DNA of 64,000 nucleotides from Verrucomicrobiia bacterium (GCA_035629175.1 DASPIL010000058.1:1-64000); one strand, 5' to 3'. Positions 26,652 to 35,940 are shown, numbered from the stretch's first letter. The notes: generated by a model from the letters alone, not told the origin. Translations and numbers: made by a program.

Positions 26652-27002
26652 TTCAGTTGGTTAACGGTAAAAATTGAATCCGCAGAGCAAACGTCCGATG
26701 CGCCCGGAAATCAAGGATAGAAACCGAGCCCGCGCGATGCGGTGCATGCTGGCACTGCCCCAGGCCACACTGCTGGAAAGCGCGGCGTTTACGCCGCTTG
26801 AGCGGGCGCGAATCCGTTGGGCTGGCGTTTCCTGCGATCCAGCGCAATCATTGAAGCGATCTGAAGATCGCGCTGCGGGGCAGTGTCGGGGAAACCGGCG
26901 GGATGGGGTCTTCGTGTGACTTTCCATTTGGCCTGATGAAAGATCTTCTCCTCGCATTCGGGCGAGGAATTTCCCTTGCCGATATGAAACAGCGAAGCAA
27001 CT
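26652..27002. other. Intergenic region between divergent icd and zinc-ribbon gene, with palindromes
   Basis: 351 bases without a convincing gene. Two perfect hairpins are present: GCGGCG-TTTA-CGCCGC at 26782-26797 and GCGATCT-GA-AGATCGC at 26856-26871, the latter followed by GCTGCGG. They resemble the dispersed palindromes at 10690 and 30200. The icd promoter should lie at the left end; no clear -10/-35 pair was assigned. Confidence 0.55.
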
Positions 27003-27026
27003 GTGTACCCGAACCTTCCCACATCC

Positions 27027-27500
27027 ATGAACTTCGCGTTGAACACCCCGGAACAGATCGTTGGCTGGACCGCCATTCTGTTGTTGGTTGGGTTCGGAGT
27101 TGCCGTTGCGTTTCGCCGCATGGCCAGCGCGCCGCTCTCTCCTGATCCCTGGGATTCAGACGTCGCGCGCGATCTTGAAAGCGGGGATGCGACGCCCTTG
27201 TGCCATCGCTGCATCACCGAGCACGGTTTGAACGACAAGTTTTGCCCCAGGTGCGGCGCCCCGGTCGGACAGTACGTGAACTTCATGCCTTACGAATACC
27301 TGTTCTCCGTCGGGCACATGTTCCGTCTCGGCACCTCGGGCCAGGTCAAACGGTCGTTTATCACAACCGCTGGATTCCTCCTGGTCAGTTGCGCGGAATA
27401 CATCATGTTTGCGCCCATCTACTGGATTGTCTTCCTCCTCAACCTGCGGCGGGAAAAGCAAAACACAACGCGTGCCGGACAACGAACGCCTGACACTTGA
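27027..27500 (+). CDS. Membrane protein with a zinc ribbon, function unknown
   Basis: 157 residues from the ATG at 27027; a GTG at 27003 is an alternative and neither has a clear ribosome binding site. One membrane segment (IVGWTAILLLVGFGVAVAF) is followed by a cytoplasmic zinc ribbon, PLCHRCITEHGLNDKFCPRC, with four Cys in two CxxC knuckles. One or two further hydrophobic segments end the chain (FITTAGFLLVSCAEYIMFAP and IYWIVFLLNL). The architecture suggests a small membrane adaptor. It lies 28 bases before plsC and is likely in the same operon. Confidence 0.7.
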   Translation: MNFALNTPEQIVGWTAILLLVGFGVAVAFRRMASAPLSPDPWDSDVARDLESGDATPLCHRCITEHGLNDKFCPRCGAPVGQYVNFMPYEYLFSVGHMFRLGTSGQVKRSFITTAGFLLVSCAEYIMFAPIYWIVFLLNLRREKQNTTRAGQRTPDT

Positions 27501-27528
27501 AGGGCCTTGCAGGAACAATGCGCTCGTG

Positions 27529-28299
27529 ATGCGCGGAAAAAAACATCGGCTGCGAATCGTCTTCAAGTCGGTTTGGCTGTCGGCCGAGCTTGTGTTCGCA
27601 GCCATCCGTTATTTCATCACGTGCGGAATCGCACCCTCGCGTTGCCTTCCCGAACGACGCGCCGCATGGTTGCAGGCTTCCTCGCAGCGCGTCCTTCGCG
27701 TCATCAACACCCGCATTCATGCCTCAGGAAACATTCCCCAGCACGGATTGCTGGTGAGCAATCATCTCAGCTATCTCGACATCCTGGTCATCGCATCACT
27801 GACTCCCGCGGCGTTCGTGTCAAAGCACGAAGTCAAAGCCTGGCCTGTCTTTGGCTGGTTTGCGCGCATTGCCGGAACCGTTTTCGTCGATCGACAAAAA
27901 CGTCATCAAACCGGGGTTGTGGCATCTGAAATGGAATCCGCACTGCAGCACTCCGTGGTGCTGGTGCTGTTTCCCGAGGGCAGGAATTCCAACGGCGACG
28001 CCGTGCTTCCGTTCAAATCGTCATTGTTGGAACCCGCTGTGCGGCTGCGCCCCAATCTCAGCGCGGCATTTATCTGTTACGAACTCGACGACGGAGATCC
28101 CGCGAACGAGGTGTGCTATTGGGGCGACATGGTCCTCGTGCCACACATGTTGAATCTTCTCAGCAAGCGAGGCGTTCGAGCGTTTGTCCGTTTCTCTGCC
28201 CATCCAAACTCTGCCTCCGACCGAAAACATCTTGCGCGGGAGCTGCATCGGAAAGTGATTGTGCTGAAATCAGAGCCGCTCGGTGCGGCCAACAGTTGA
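27529..28299 (+). CDS. plsC: 1-acyl-sn-glycerol-3-phosphate acyltransferase
   Basis: 256 residues from the ATG at 27529 (a GTG one codon earlier is also possible; AGGA lies 11-14 bases upstream). It adds the second acyl chain to lysophosphatidic acid at the inner membrane. The four acyltransferase blocks are visible: NHLSYLD (the HxxxxD catalytic motif), TVFVDR, LFPEGRNS, and LPFKSSLLEPA. A hydrophobic helix (SAELVFAAIRYFITCGI) anchors the N-terminus. Related acyltransferases also modify ornithine lipids (OlsA), and this cannot be excluded. The open frame extends upstream over the zinc-ribbon gene, but that part is not conserved in style. Confidence 0.88.
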   Translation: MRGKKHRLRIVFKSVWLSAELVFAAIRYFITCGIAPSRCLPERRAAWLQASSQRVLRVINTRIHASGNIPQHGLLVSNHLSYLDILVIASLTPAAFVSKHEVKAWPVFGWFARIAGTVFVDRQKRHQTGVVASEMESALQHSVVLVLFPEGRNSNGDAVLPFKSSLLEPAVRLRPNLSAAFICYELDDGDPANEVCYWGDMVLVPHMLNLLSKRGVRAFVRFSAHPNSASDRKHLARELHRKVIVLKSEPLGAANS

Positions 28300-28353
28300 A
28301 GGTTAACATGTCCTGCTGGCTTAGGTGGTAAACTGCGGCTTTTGGAGAAGAGG

Positions 28354-28429
28354 TGGGGTGGCCAACGGGACTCGAACCCGCAACATCCAGAACCACAATC
28401 TGGGGCTCTACCATTGAGCTATGACCACC
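28354..28429 (-). tRNA. tRNA-His (anticodon GTG)
   Basis: Reading the minus strand, a full cloverleaf folds: the extra 5' G (-1) typical of tRNA-His pairs with C73, and the acceptor GTGGTCA pairs with TGGCCAC (one G-T pair). The D stem is GCTC/GAGC. The anticodon stem CCAGA/TCTGG encloses loop TTGTGGT with GTG at 34-36. The T stem GCGGG/CCCGT has loop TTCGAGT. CCA is encoded at the 3' end (28354-28356). Confidence 0.97.
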
Positions 28430-28763
28430 AACCGGGCGATACACTAGTTTTCGTGCCGGCCAACGTCAAGTTCGCGCAAGCACGTAACGCGGCGCCAAAC
28501 CCGGATGGGAACGGGGCGCTGCTCGTCCCCGCACATCAGCGCGAAACAAACTCTTCCCGACGCGTCGTGTGCCATCGGATCGAAAAACGAAGTTGTCTCA
28601 AGCGAAGGTCACGAAGGACGTGAAGAAAAGTCGTTTAACAGGAGCACGCAGAGGTAGCCGAGGAGGCAGAGAACGACGCATCGGTATCCGTGTCCATCAG
28701 TGTTCATCCGTGGTCAAAGGCTTATCTCTAGCGCCTTCCTCTGCTCACTCTGCTTTCTCACGT
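28430..28763. other. Intergenic region with low-complexity repeat-like phrases
   Basis: 334 bases with no gene. From about 28605 it contains phrases such as AGGTCACGAAGGACGTGAAG, AGCACGCAGAGG..CCGAGG, and TGTCCATCAGTGTTCATCCG, then CTCTGCTCACTCTGCTTTC. I recall close relatives of these phrases from intergenic DNA of many unrelated genomes, where they recur as dispersed remnants. That is memory, not a search result. No promoter was assigned. Confidence 0.5.
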
Positions 28764-30104
28764 TCAACGTGCTGTTTCTCCGCCGCGGGCCATTACCAGG
28801 TTCCGATCCGCGAAATCCAGGAACGTTTTCCAGTCCTCAGCTGTAATCGTGTGCCCGCCCGTATGGTAGAGAAATCCAACTGAGCCGTTCACGACAGGCT
28901 GATCCAGATCCGGAAGTTCCTTCACCCCCAAACCGGTTTTGCCCAACAATCGGTATACTGGTTCAGCAGCCACCGCTGCGAGAAATTGCCCGCGCGGATC
29001 CGCCCATTGATCCTGCGTTCCACCCGTAATGAACACGGGCCGCGGCGCGATGAGAGAGATCAGGAGATGCGAATCGACAGGCATCTCGTTCCATCGTCCA
29101 ACATATTTCTGGAAGTTCCCGGCGAACTGCCATCCGAAGTTCGCGGCCATGTCATCCACCGTTTCGCCAAAATCGCGGCGAGCAAGGGACGCCCCCATCT
29201 CTCCCGAACAACTTGAAAACACCAGGGCGAACCGCGGGTCCTGTGCCCCCGCCCAGAGAACGGTCTTGCCCAGTCGCGAGTGGCCGATCAGCCCAATGCG
29301 TTGGGCGTCAATGCCGCGGTCTGCAGACAGATAATCCAATACGCGGCTGGCGCCCCACGCCCACACACTGATTGTTCCCCATTCGTCAGCGGCAGGTTCA
29401 GTTTGAGTTGTCGCCAGCGCCATTTTGCGAACACGGCTGAGGCTCCCCGCGCGTGAGTCGCCTTCGAAATCCGTGTAACGCAGCGTCGCATAGCCGAAAC
29501 CGCGGCTCACTATTTCAGAAATTGGACCCGTCTCGTTGAACCGCGGGCGCGCCCCTGAATCATTCGTGACGCCAGAGGGAATTGGGCTCGCGCCGAAAAA
29601 CGTCAGGTGCAGGAAAACAGGAACCGGCTGGGCGGCCTTGGCTGGCAAAACGATATGCAGCGTAACTGTATTGGTTCCAAAATGCCCGGCAACCTTCCTG
29701 TAAACAGCTGATCCGTTCAAAGCCGTCGCATTCGTTTCGGCAACTTCCCAGGTGATTCGTGGAACACTCTGCGGGACCCGTCCGTAAATCTCGGTTTGGT
29801 ACAGCCCAAGTATTTCAGGGCGCCGGCGATTCACCCACGTCGCGGCGTCACTCACGCGCGTCCCATCCCGTAAAAGGAGGGGATCGGGCAATGTGTATTC
29901 GCCCACCCTGGCTTCATCGTAGTTCGACACATGGCCAGTCGGAGCGCGTCGAATCGGATTTCCCGCGGCGTCGGTTCGCGGAAGCGCATTCGTGACTGAA
30001 ACGGTATTTGTGGAAACGGAACGCACCTCGGCTGCTGACAAAGCGACATGGAGAAAAGTGAGCGCGCCAACTCCAAGGAGGATCGCCGCCGGGAAGGTTT
30101 TCAT
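28764..30104 (-). CDS. Secreted CE15-type glucuronoyl (4-O-methyl-glucuronate) esterase
   Basis: 446 residues from the ATG at 30104, which has AAGG eight bases before it and begins a signal peptide (MKTFPAAILLGVGALTFLHV ... SAAEV). The 493-residue reading adds an implausible Arg-rich leader. The family cleaves ester bonds between glucuronic acid of glucuronoxylan and lignin. The nucleophile Ser is in IGLIGHSRLGKTVLWAGA. The region RFALVFSSCSGEMGASLARR matches the bacterial CE15 pattern around the acid-binding site. The catalytic His is in FLYHTGGHTITAEDW. The N-terminal part (PEILGLYQTEIYGRVP) is also typical. It stands alone near a dispersed palindrome and the kinase gene. Confidence 0.9.
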   Translation of the reverse strand: MKTFPAAILLGVGALTFLHVALSAAEVRSVSTNTVSVTNALPRTDAAGNPIRRAPTGHVSNYDEARVGEYTLPDPLLLRDGTRVSDAATWVNRRRPEILGLYQTEIYGRVPQSVPRITWEVAETNATALNGSAVYRKVAGHFGTNTVTLHIVLPAKAAQPVPVFLHLTFFGASPIPSGVTNDSGARPRFNETGPISEIVSRGFGYATLRYTDFEGDSRAGSLSRVRKMALATTQTEPAADEWGTISVWAWGASRVLDYLSADRGIDAQRIGLIGHSRLGKTVLWAGAQDPRFALVFSSCSGEMGASLARRDFGETVDDMAANFGWQFAGNFQKYVGRWNEMPVDSHLLISLIAPRPVFITGGTQDQWADPRGQFLAAVAAEPVYRLLGKTGLGVKELPDLDQPVVNGSVGFLYHTGGHTITAEDWKTFLDFADRNLVMARGGETAR

Positions 30105-30199
30105 GAAACGGACCTTAGCCGTGAGGTCCGCCAACGTCCAGCATCGGCACAGAGACCTCCCGGGCCGCCCGGACCGCAATTTCCAAACCCGGCGATACA

Positions 30200-30217
30200 G
30201 CAGACTCGGAGGTCTGC
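30200..30217. repeat. Short palindromic intergenic element
   Basis: GCAGAC-TCGGAG-GTCTGC is a perfect 6-bp stem with a 6-base loop, followed by GCTGCAG. It lies between the CE15 start (30104) and the kinase gene (30300). It has the same layout as the elements at 10690-10706 and 26856-26871. Confidence 0.5.
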
Positions 30218-30299
30218 GCTGCAGAACTGAATTTCTTGGAAGCACCCGCCAATCGCATCTTGAGCTTTACCGCTCCCCTTTTTTTCCTAAAGTCCCAGC

Positions 30300-31391
30300 G
30301 TGGTTACTCTGGCTCAAAGCAAAGCCTTCCGCATGCTCGGTGGCGCTGAACGCATGGCGCTCGAACGGATCGCTGCCGAACAAAGCTACACGAAAGCGCA
30401 GACCATTTTTCGTGAAGGCGATGCTGGCAATGGCGTTTACGTCGTGAAGCAAGGCTGCGTCGAAATCTGCAGCACCGCGGTCGATTCGGAGCATCGGGTG
30501 TTTGCGGAGGTTCCGCCCGGCGAGATGTTTGGCGAGATGGCGGTGCTCGAAGTGAAGCCGCGATCAGCGACCGCGCGCGCCAGGGAAGATTGCGTCGTGT
30601 ATTTCATCCCGCGCGATGAATTGCTGCTGCAGATCGAGCGCTCTCCCCTGCTCGCCCTGGAGTTGCTCCGCGCCATCAGCCGCCGCCTGCGCGACTTGAA
30701 CCAGCGTTACATCCAGGATGTCCTCCAAGCCGAACGCCTTGCCGTCGTTGGCCGGTTCGCCAGGTCCATCATTCACGACATCAAGAACCCCCTCAACATC
30801 ATCAGCCTGTCCGCGGAATTGAGCTGCCTCGATACCAGCACGCCGCAAACCCGCCAGCGTTCTTCGACGACCATCCGAAAACAGGTTGAACGCATCAATG
30901 ATCTCGTCGGCGATATTCTTGATTTCACGCAGGGCGCCAGCAAGGACCTCATTCTCGGCATCGTGGATTACGACGCTTTTCTCCAGAAACTCGTCGACGA
31001 TTTGCAGCCGGAACTGGAAATGCGCAACGCGCGCCTGGAAGTCGGACCCGTCCCAACTGTGCGTCCGCGGTTCGACCCGCGCCGGCTCCGCCGCGTCTTC
31101 AACAACCTTCTGCACAATGCAACCGACGCGATGCCCGGCGGCGGCGTCATCCGGGTCCGTGTCGCTAACCAGGAAAATGCGGTGCTGACTGAAATCGAAG
31201 ACAGCGGACCGGGGATTGCGCCCGAGATTGCCGGCAAACTGTTTGAAGCCTTTGCCACGTTCGGCAAGGCGCATGGCACAGGGCTCGGTTTATCCATCTG
31301 CAAAAAAATCATTGAGGACCACGGCGGCCGCATCTGGACGCGTTCTGAACCTGGTCATGGCGCGATATTCTGTTTCACGCTTCCGCTATGA
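30300..31391 (+). CDS. Cyclic-nucleotide-binding-domain sensor histidine kinase
   Basis: 363 residues from a GTG. Residues about 8-125 form a CRP-like cyclic-nucleotide-binding beta-barrel (AQTIFREGDAGNGVYVVKQG, PPGEMFGEMAVLEVKPRSAT). There is no DNA-binding helix-turn-helix. The kinase part has the H-box RSIIHDIKNPLNIISL (His159), N-box NNLLHNATDAMPGG, G1 EDSGPGIAPE and G2 GTGLGLSICKKI. There is no membrane segment, so it is cytoplasmic and probably responds to a small soluble ligand. The typical PRSAT phosphate-binding sequence suggests a cyclic nucleotide, but this is not certain. No response regulator is adjacent. Confidence 0.93.
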   Translation: MVTLAQSKAFRMLGGAERMALERIAAEQSYTKAQTIFREGDAGNGVYVVKQGCVEICSTAVDSEHRVFAEVPPGEMFGEMAVLEVKPRSATARAREDCVVYFIPRDELLLQIERSPLLALELLRAISRRLRDLNQRYIQDVLQAERLAVVGRFARSIIHDIKNPLNIISLSAELSCLDTSTPQTRQRSSTTIRKQVERINDLVGDILDFTQGASKDLILGIVDYDAFLQKLVDDLQPELEMRNARLEVGPVPTVRPRFDPRRLRRVFNNLLHNATDAMPGGGVIRVRVANQENAVLTEIEDSGPGIAPEIAGKLFEAFATFGKAHGTGLGLSICKKIIEDHGGRIWTRSEPGHGAIFCFTLPL

Positions 31392-31433
31392 CGCTGTGGA
31401 AGTGAGAATCCGCTGCTTGAACCATCCGCCCGC

Positions 31434-33416
31434 ATGAATTGCATTCGCCTCTTATCCGACCAGGTCGCCAACCAGATCGCGGCCGGCGAAGTCGTGGAGC
31501 GTCCCGCCAGCGTGGTAAAGGAGTTGGTGGAAAATTCCCTCGATGCGCGCGCGCATCGGATCACGATTGAGATTCAGGCCGGCGGACGCAGCCTCATTCG
31601 CGTGACAGATGATGGCGTCGGAATGAGCCGCGACGATGCCCTGCTTTGCCTGGAACGCCATGCGACCAGCAAAATCCAGCGGGCGGACGATCTTGCGTCG
31701 ATCTCCACGATGGGTTTTCGCGGCGAAGCCTTGCCGAGCATTGCGAGCGTCAGCCGCTTCATGCTCGTGACGCGTGAGCGAGAGAGCGGTTCGCCCGAGG
31801 GCACGCAGGTGGTCATCAATGGCGGAAAGATCGTCGAGGTCAAGGCGGCTGGGACCGCCCCGGGAACGACGATGGATGTGCGGCAGTTGTTCTTCAACCT
31901 TCCCGCGCGACGCAAGTTCCTGCGGACAGAAGAGACCGAAGCCGCGCACATTCAACATTACCTGACGCTCGCCGCGCTGGCGTATCCCGAGGTGGCGTTC
32001 ACGTTTATCCGCGACGGCCGTGTCGTGTGGCAGCTCCCTGCTGCGCGAACAGGTGAAAACGTGGCCGACAAATTGGCCGGCCTTGAAGAACGGTTGCGCT
32101 CGCTGTGGGCTGGCGACCAGAAGCTCCTCCAGGTGGACTTTTCCGCCGATCTGCTCGACGCTGCCGATCATTACGAAGCCGAGGATCTGCTTCGCGATCA
32201 ACCCTCCCGCACCCTGTTTCGCCTATGGGGCTTCATCGGTGCTCCGGGCGTGTCGCGTTCAACGAGGGAGGATCAACATCTGTTCGTCAACCGGCGCCCA
32301 GTGGAAAACCGGGGGCTCAACTTCGCGCTGCTCGAGGGCTATCACACGGCGCTGATGAAAGGCCGGTATCCCGTCGCTTGCCTGTTCGTCGAAATTGATC
32401 CCGCCGCCGTCGACGTAAACATTCATCCCGCCAAGCGGGAGGTGAAGTTCCACCGCGAAATGGATGTGCGACGCCTGGTGACCCGCGCTGTCCGGGAAAC
32501 ACTGCTGCGCTTTCATACACCCGCCACAGCTCCTGTTGCGGAGACTCCGATCGACCCGCCCGTTTCGATTCCACATCTTGCACCCGATTCATCGCTTGCC
32601 GCTGAGGCAAGCACACCGCAAACAGCGGCACTGCCGCATTTTCCCGCTGCGTTGATGCCGCAGCTCGAGGCCGCTCGTCCCGCGCCTCAACCTGCGCTGC
32701 GCCTCGGATTCTCTCCCGCAGAACCACGCCAACCCTCGGCGCCCACCTCGCCCGCCCATATTCATCCATCGACCCCCACGGCGCCTGCGCTCCCGCCACG
32801 ATCTGCGGCAACCGGCCCTGTGCCATTGCTCAACGTTCCCTTGCGCCTGGTCGGAGTCGTGGGACGGCTCTACGTTGTCCTCGAGTCCGATCGCGGCCTG
32901 GTCCTGCTGGACCAGCATGCGGCGCATGAGCGGATTCTATTCGAGCAAATGCTGAGTCGCCTCGAACTGAAGCAGCAGGCCGATTCGCAGAAGCTTCTGT
33001 TGCCCGAAACCGTGGAACTCTCCGTCCGCGACGCGGGATTCATTCGCGATCATTTGGCCGTCCTCACACGACTCGGCGTCGGACTTAGCGAGTTTGGCGA
33101 ACGCACCTTTCTCCTGGACGCATTGCCGCCGTTTGTTAAAGCGGGCAACCCGCGCCAATTCGTGCTCGAACTTGTGGACGAGCTGAAGGCCGCGGGAAGC
33201 CAAGTAAATTCTCTTCGCCTCGGCGAGCACGTCGTGGCGAAAACCGTTTGCCGCCACGCCGTCAAAGCGAATGATCCGCTCGCCGGACCCGAGTTGGAAA
33301 ACCTGATCAACGACCTGCGCACATGCTCGATGCCTTACACATGCCCGCACGGCCGGCCCACGTTGATTGAGATGAATTTCCGCGAGCTGGAAAAGAAGTT
33401 TGGGCGCACGCAGTGA
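31434..33416 (+). CDS. mutL: DNA mismatch repair protein MutL (endonuclease type)
   Basis: 660 residues, normal length. MutL couples MutS mismatch recognition to strand incision. The GHKL ATPase domain (1-335) has VKELVENSLDA, DDGVGMSRDD, TMGFRGEALPSIASV and HPAKREVKF. A Pro/Ala-rich linker covers about residues 360-460. The C-terminal dimerisation domain carries the endonuclease motif DQHAAHERILFE (near residue 492), plus TVCRHAVKA and CPHGRP, the metal-site motifs of non-gamma-proteobacterial MutL. Thus it can nick DNA itself and does not need MutH. No mutS is in the window. It starts 42 bases after the kinase gene. Confidence 0.97.
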   Translation: MNCIRLLSDQVANQIAAGEVVERPASVVKELVENSLDARAHRITIEIQAGGRSLIRVTDDGVGMSRDDALLCLERHATSKIQRADDLASISTMGFRGEALPSIASVSRFMLVTRERESGSPEGTQVVINGGKIVEVKAAGTAPGTTMDVRQLFFNLPARRKFLRTEETEAAHIQHYLTLAALAYPEVAFTFIRDGRVVWQLPAARTGENVADKLAGLEERLRSLWAGDQKLLQVDFSADLLDAADHYEAEDLLRDQPSRTLFRLWGFIGAPGVSRSTREDQHLFVNRRPVENRGLNFALLEGYHTALMKGRYPVACLFVEIDPAAVDVNIHPAKREVKFHREMDVRRLVTRAVRETLLRFHTPATAPVAETPIDPPVSIPHLAPDSSLAAEASTPQTAALPHFPAALMPQLEAARPAPQPALRLGFSPAEPRQPSAPTSPAHIHPSTPTAPALPPRSAATGPVPLLNVPLRLVGVVGRLYVVLESDRGLVLLDQHAAHERILFEQMLSRLELKQQADSQKLLLPETVELSVRDAGFIRDHLAVLTRLGVGLSEFGERTFLLDALPPFVKAGNPRQFVLELVDELKAAGSQVNSLRLGEHVVAKTVCRHAVKANDPLAGPELENLINDLRTCSMPYTCPHGRPTLIEMNFRELEKKFGRTQ

Positions 33417-33474
33417 CATCGTTCAACCTAGCTGCGAAACCTGAACCCGGCTTCGGCGTCTGTTGAGCCAACCT

Positions 33475-35940
33475 ATGGATCGCATGTCCTGCCAAAACTT
33501 GGATTTCGCCGCTCGCCTGCGCGCGCACCTCTTCGCTGCGCTCTGCGTGTGCGTGCAACTGCTGGCTCCGCAGCTGCGGGCTGGGCCGCATCTCGCCGAG
33601 AATCAAGGCGGGCGGGTCGTTGTTGCCTTCGATTCAGATTGGCGATTCAGCCGCGGCGATTTCGCGAACGGGATGATCGCAAACTTCAACGATTCGAATT
33701 GGCGGCAGGTTGAGATCCCTCACGATTGGAGCATCGAAGGGCCGCTGGGCCCGGAATTCGCCAGCGGTTCAGGGTTCGCACCCGGCGGGATTGGATGGTA
33801 TCGAAACCGTTTCACAATGGACCTGAGTGCCTCAAACAAACTTGTGGCAATTGCGTTCGACGGCGTCTATCAAAACGCGCAGGTCTGGATCAATGGCCAC
33901 CTTGCGGGTGGACGCCCCTACGGTTACTCGAGCTTCGAGTGCGACCTCACCCCGCACCTCAAATTCGGCCGCGCGGGAAATGTCATCGCCGTCCGTGTGG
34001 ATCACACCAAGTTCTCCGACTCGCGATGGTACACAGGGTCGGGAATTTATCGCCACGTCCGACTGAGGATGACCGATCGGGTCCGCATCGCGCCATGGGG
34101 AACGTTCGTCACGACTCCTGCGCTGAATTCGGATTCAGCCACGGTGCGCATTGAAACCGAACTTCGCAACGGCAACGCGGCGGATTCCAACCCCACGCTG
34201 CAAACGGAAGTCGTGAACCCGCATGGCGAAGTCATCGCTTCGAATGCGACAGCGACGCAGATAACCGCGGGCACCAATCGCTTCGTGGTTCAGGAACTCC
34301 AGGTGACAAAGCCAAATCTTTGGTCTCCTGATTCCCCGCAGCTTTACACCGTGCGACAGCGCCTCGTCGTGCAGGAACGCCTGTTGGATGACAACGATAC
34401 GCCGTTCGGATTTCGCAACTTTCGCTTTGATGCGAACCGCGGCTTCTTCCTCAACGAAGTCCCGTTGAAGCTGAAGGGTGTTTGCCTGCACCACGACGCC
34501 GGAGCGCTCGGCGCCGCTGTGCCCGCACCAGTATGGGAGCGGCGCCTGCGCACGCTCAAGTCGATCGGCGTGAATGCCATTCGCACCAGTCACAATCCGC
34601 CCGCGCCCGAGTTGCTCGACCTGTGCGATCAAATGGGATTCCTCGTGCAGGACGAGGCGCTTGATGAGTTCACGCCACCGAAGAACAAGTGGGTCGAGGG
34701 GTGGAACGCCGGCGAACCGAGCCGCTTTGGCGCCGGGGAATTCTTCGAGCAATGGGCGGTTCGCGATGTTGAGGACATGGTTCGGCGCGATCGTAATCAT
34801 CCGTCGATCATCATGTGGAGCATTGGGAACGAGATTGATTATGCCAACGATCCCTTTTCGCATCCCGTGCTCGGCTCGGAATTCCGCCCCGACCATCCTC
34901 GCGCCGAAAATATCGTCAAGCTCGCCCGCCCGCTCGTTGCGGCGGTCAAGCGCTTCGACACCACACGCCCTGTCACCGCGGCGCTGGCGAATGTGTTGAT
35001 GTCCGATGCCGTGGGATTTGGCGAAGTGCTCGACATCGTTGGATACAATTATCAGGAACAGCGCTATCCGGAGGATCATGGGAAGTTTCCCGGCCGCGTC
35101 ATCTACGGCAGCGAAAACAGCCACACCTGGAATGCGTGGGTCGCCGTCCGCGAGAATGAATTCATCGCGGCGCAGTTCCTCTGGACGGGCGTGGATTACC
35201 TGGGCGAAGCGGGGCGCTGGCCCGTCCACGCCAACGGATCGGGCCTGCTCGATTTATGTGGTTTCAAAAAACCGCTCGCGTGGTTCCGGCAAAGTCTCTG
35301 GAGCGAAAAGCCGATGGTGTATCTCTGCGCCACGCCGGGCGGCGATACAAACCGGCAGGGCCGCGGCCGTTTGCGCGCGGATGAAAGTTGGAACTGGAGC
35401 AGCAACAGCACCGTCACAGTGCGTTGTTACACAACGTGCGCCGACGTTGAACTCACCCTCAATGGAAAAGTCATCGGACGAAAATCAAAGGCTGAAGCGG
35501 TGGACGGCGCCTTGATCTGGCGCGTGCCCTTTGAACCGGGAACGTTGAAGGCCGCCGGTTTCAATGGAGCGACTGCCGCGGCCGAATTCTCGTTGCGCAC
35601 TGCGGGTCCTGCTGCCCGTGTAGAACTGCTCGACGACTCAGGCGCCGCTCCGATTTCGTCATCGAGCAGGATTCGGCAGGTTCACTTTCGCATTGTTGAC
35701 GACCAGGGGGTCCAGGTCCCGGATGCCGCTCATGAGGTGAACTTCGCGATCAGCGGAGACGCAAGGCTTCTCGGGATTGAGAACGGCAACCTTGCGAGCA
35801 CGGAGAACTACCACGATCTAAAACACAGGGCGTACCGCGGGCACGGCTTGCTGATTCTGAAGAGCCCCGCCAACGCGGATGGCATCCAAATCTCTGCCAC
35901 TGCGGAGGGCCTTTCAGGAACCACACTGTCCATGCCATAA
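33475..35940 (+). CDS. Glycoside hydrolase family 2 (beta-galactosidase-like)
   Basis: 821 residues from the ATG at 33475. A TTG at 33463 is in frame, and an ATG at 33484 is also possible. It has a signal peptide (LFAALCVCVQLLAPQLRA). The N-terminal GH2 sugar-binding domain (WRQVEIPHDWSIEGPL, GIGWYRNRF) is followed by an Ig-like domain and the TIM barrel with GVCLHHDAGALGAAVPAPVW, IRTSHNPPAPELLDLCDQMG, acid/base Glu in IIMWSIGNEID and nucleophile Glu in VIYGSENSHTWN. GH2 covers beta-galactosidases, beta-mannosidases and beta-glucuronidases. The HNPP segment and length suggest galactosidase, such as against galactan side chains of rhamnogalacturonan. It has no close partner gene and is convergent with the GH28 operon. 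Confidence 0.9.
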   Translation: MDRMSCQNLDFAARLRAHLFAALCVCVQLLAPQLRAGPHLAENQGGRVVVAFDSDWRFSRGDFANGMIANFNDSNWRQVEIPHDWSIEGPLGPEFASGSGFAPGGIGWYRNRFTMDLSASNKLVAIAFDGVYQNAQVWINGHLAGGRPYGYSSFECDLTPHLKFGRAGNVIAVRVDHTKFSDSRWYTGSGIYRHVRLRMTDRVRIAPWGTFVTTPALNSDSATVRIETELRNGNAADSNPTLQTEVVNPHGEVIASNATATQITAGTNRFVVQELQVTKPNLWSPDSPQLYTVRQRLVVQERLLDDNDTPFGFRNFRFDANRGFFLNEVPLKLKGVCLHHDAGALGAAVPAPVWERRLRTLKSIGVNAIRTSHNPPAPELLDLCDQMGFLVQDEALDEFTPPKNKWVEGWNAGEPSRFGAGEFFEQWAVRDVEDMVRRDRNHPSIIMWSIGNEIDYANDPFSHPVLGSEFRPDHPRAENIVKLARPLVAAVKRFDTTRPVTAALANVLMSDAVGFGEVLDIVGYNYQEQRYPEDHGKFPGRVIYGSENSHTWNAWVAVRENEFIAAQFLWTGVDYLGEAGRWPVHANGSGLLDLCGFKKPLAWFRQSLWSEKPMVYLCATPGGDTNRQGRGRLRADESWNWSSNSTVTVRCYTTCADVELTLNGKVIGRKSKAEAVDGALIWRVPFEPGTLKAAGFNGATAAAEFSLRTAGPAARVELLDDSGAAPISSSSRIRQVHFRIVDDQGVQVPDAAHEVNFAISGDARLLGIENGNLASTENYHDLKHRAYRGHGLLILKSPANADGIQISATAEGLSGTTLSMP

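Noticed and set aside
30300-31391. The CRP-like kinase as the regulator of the nitrate boxes
   Set aside because: It has the nucleotide-binding barrel but no helix-turn-helix, so it cannot bind the palindromes.
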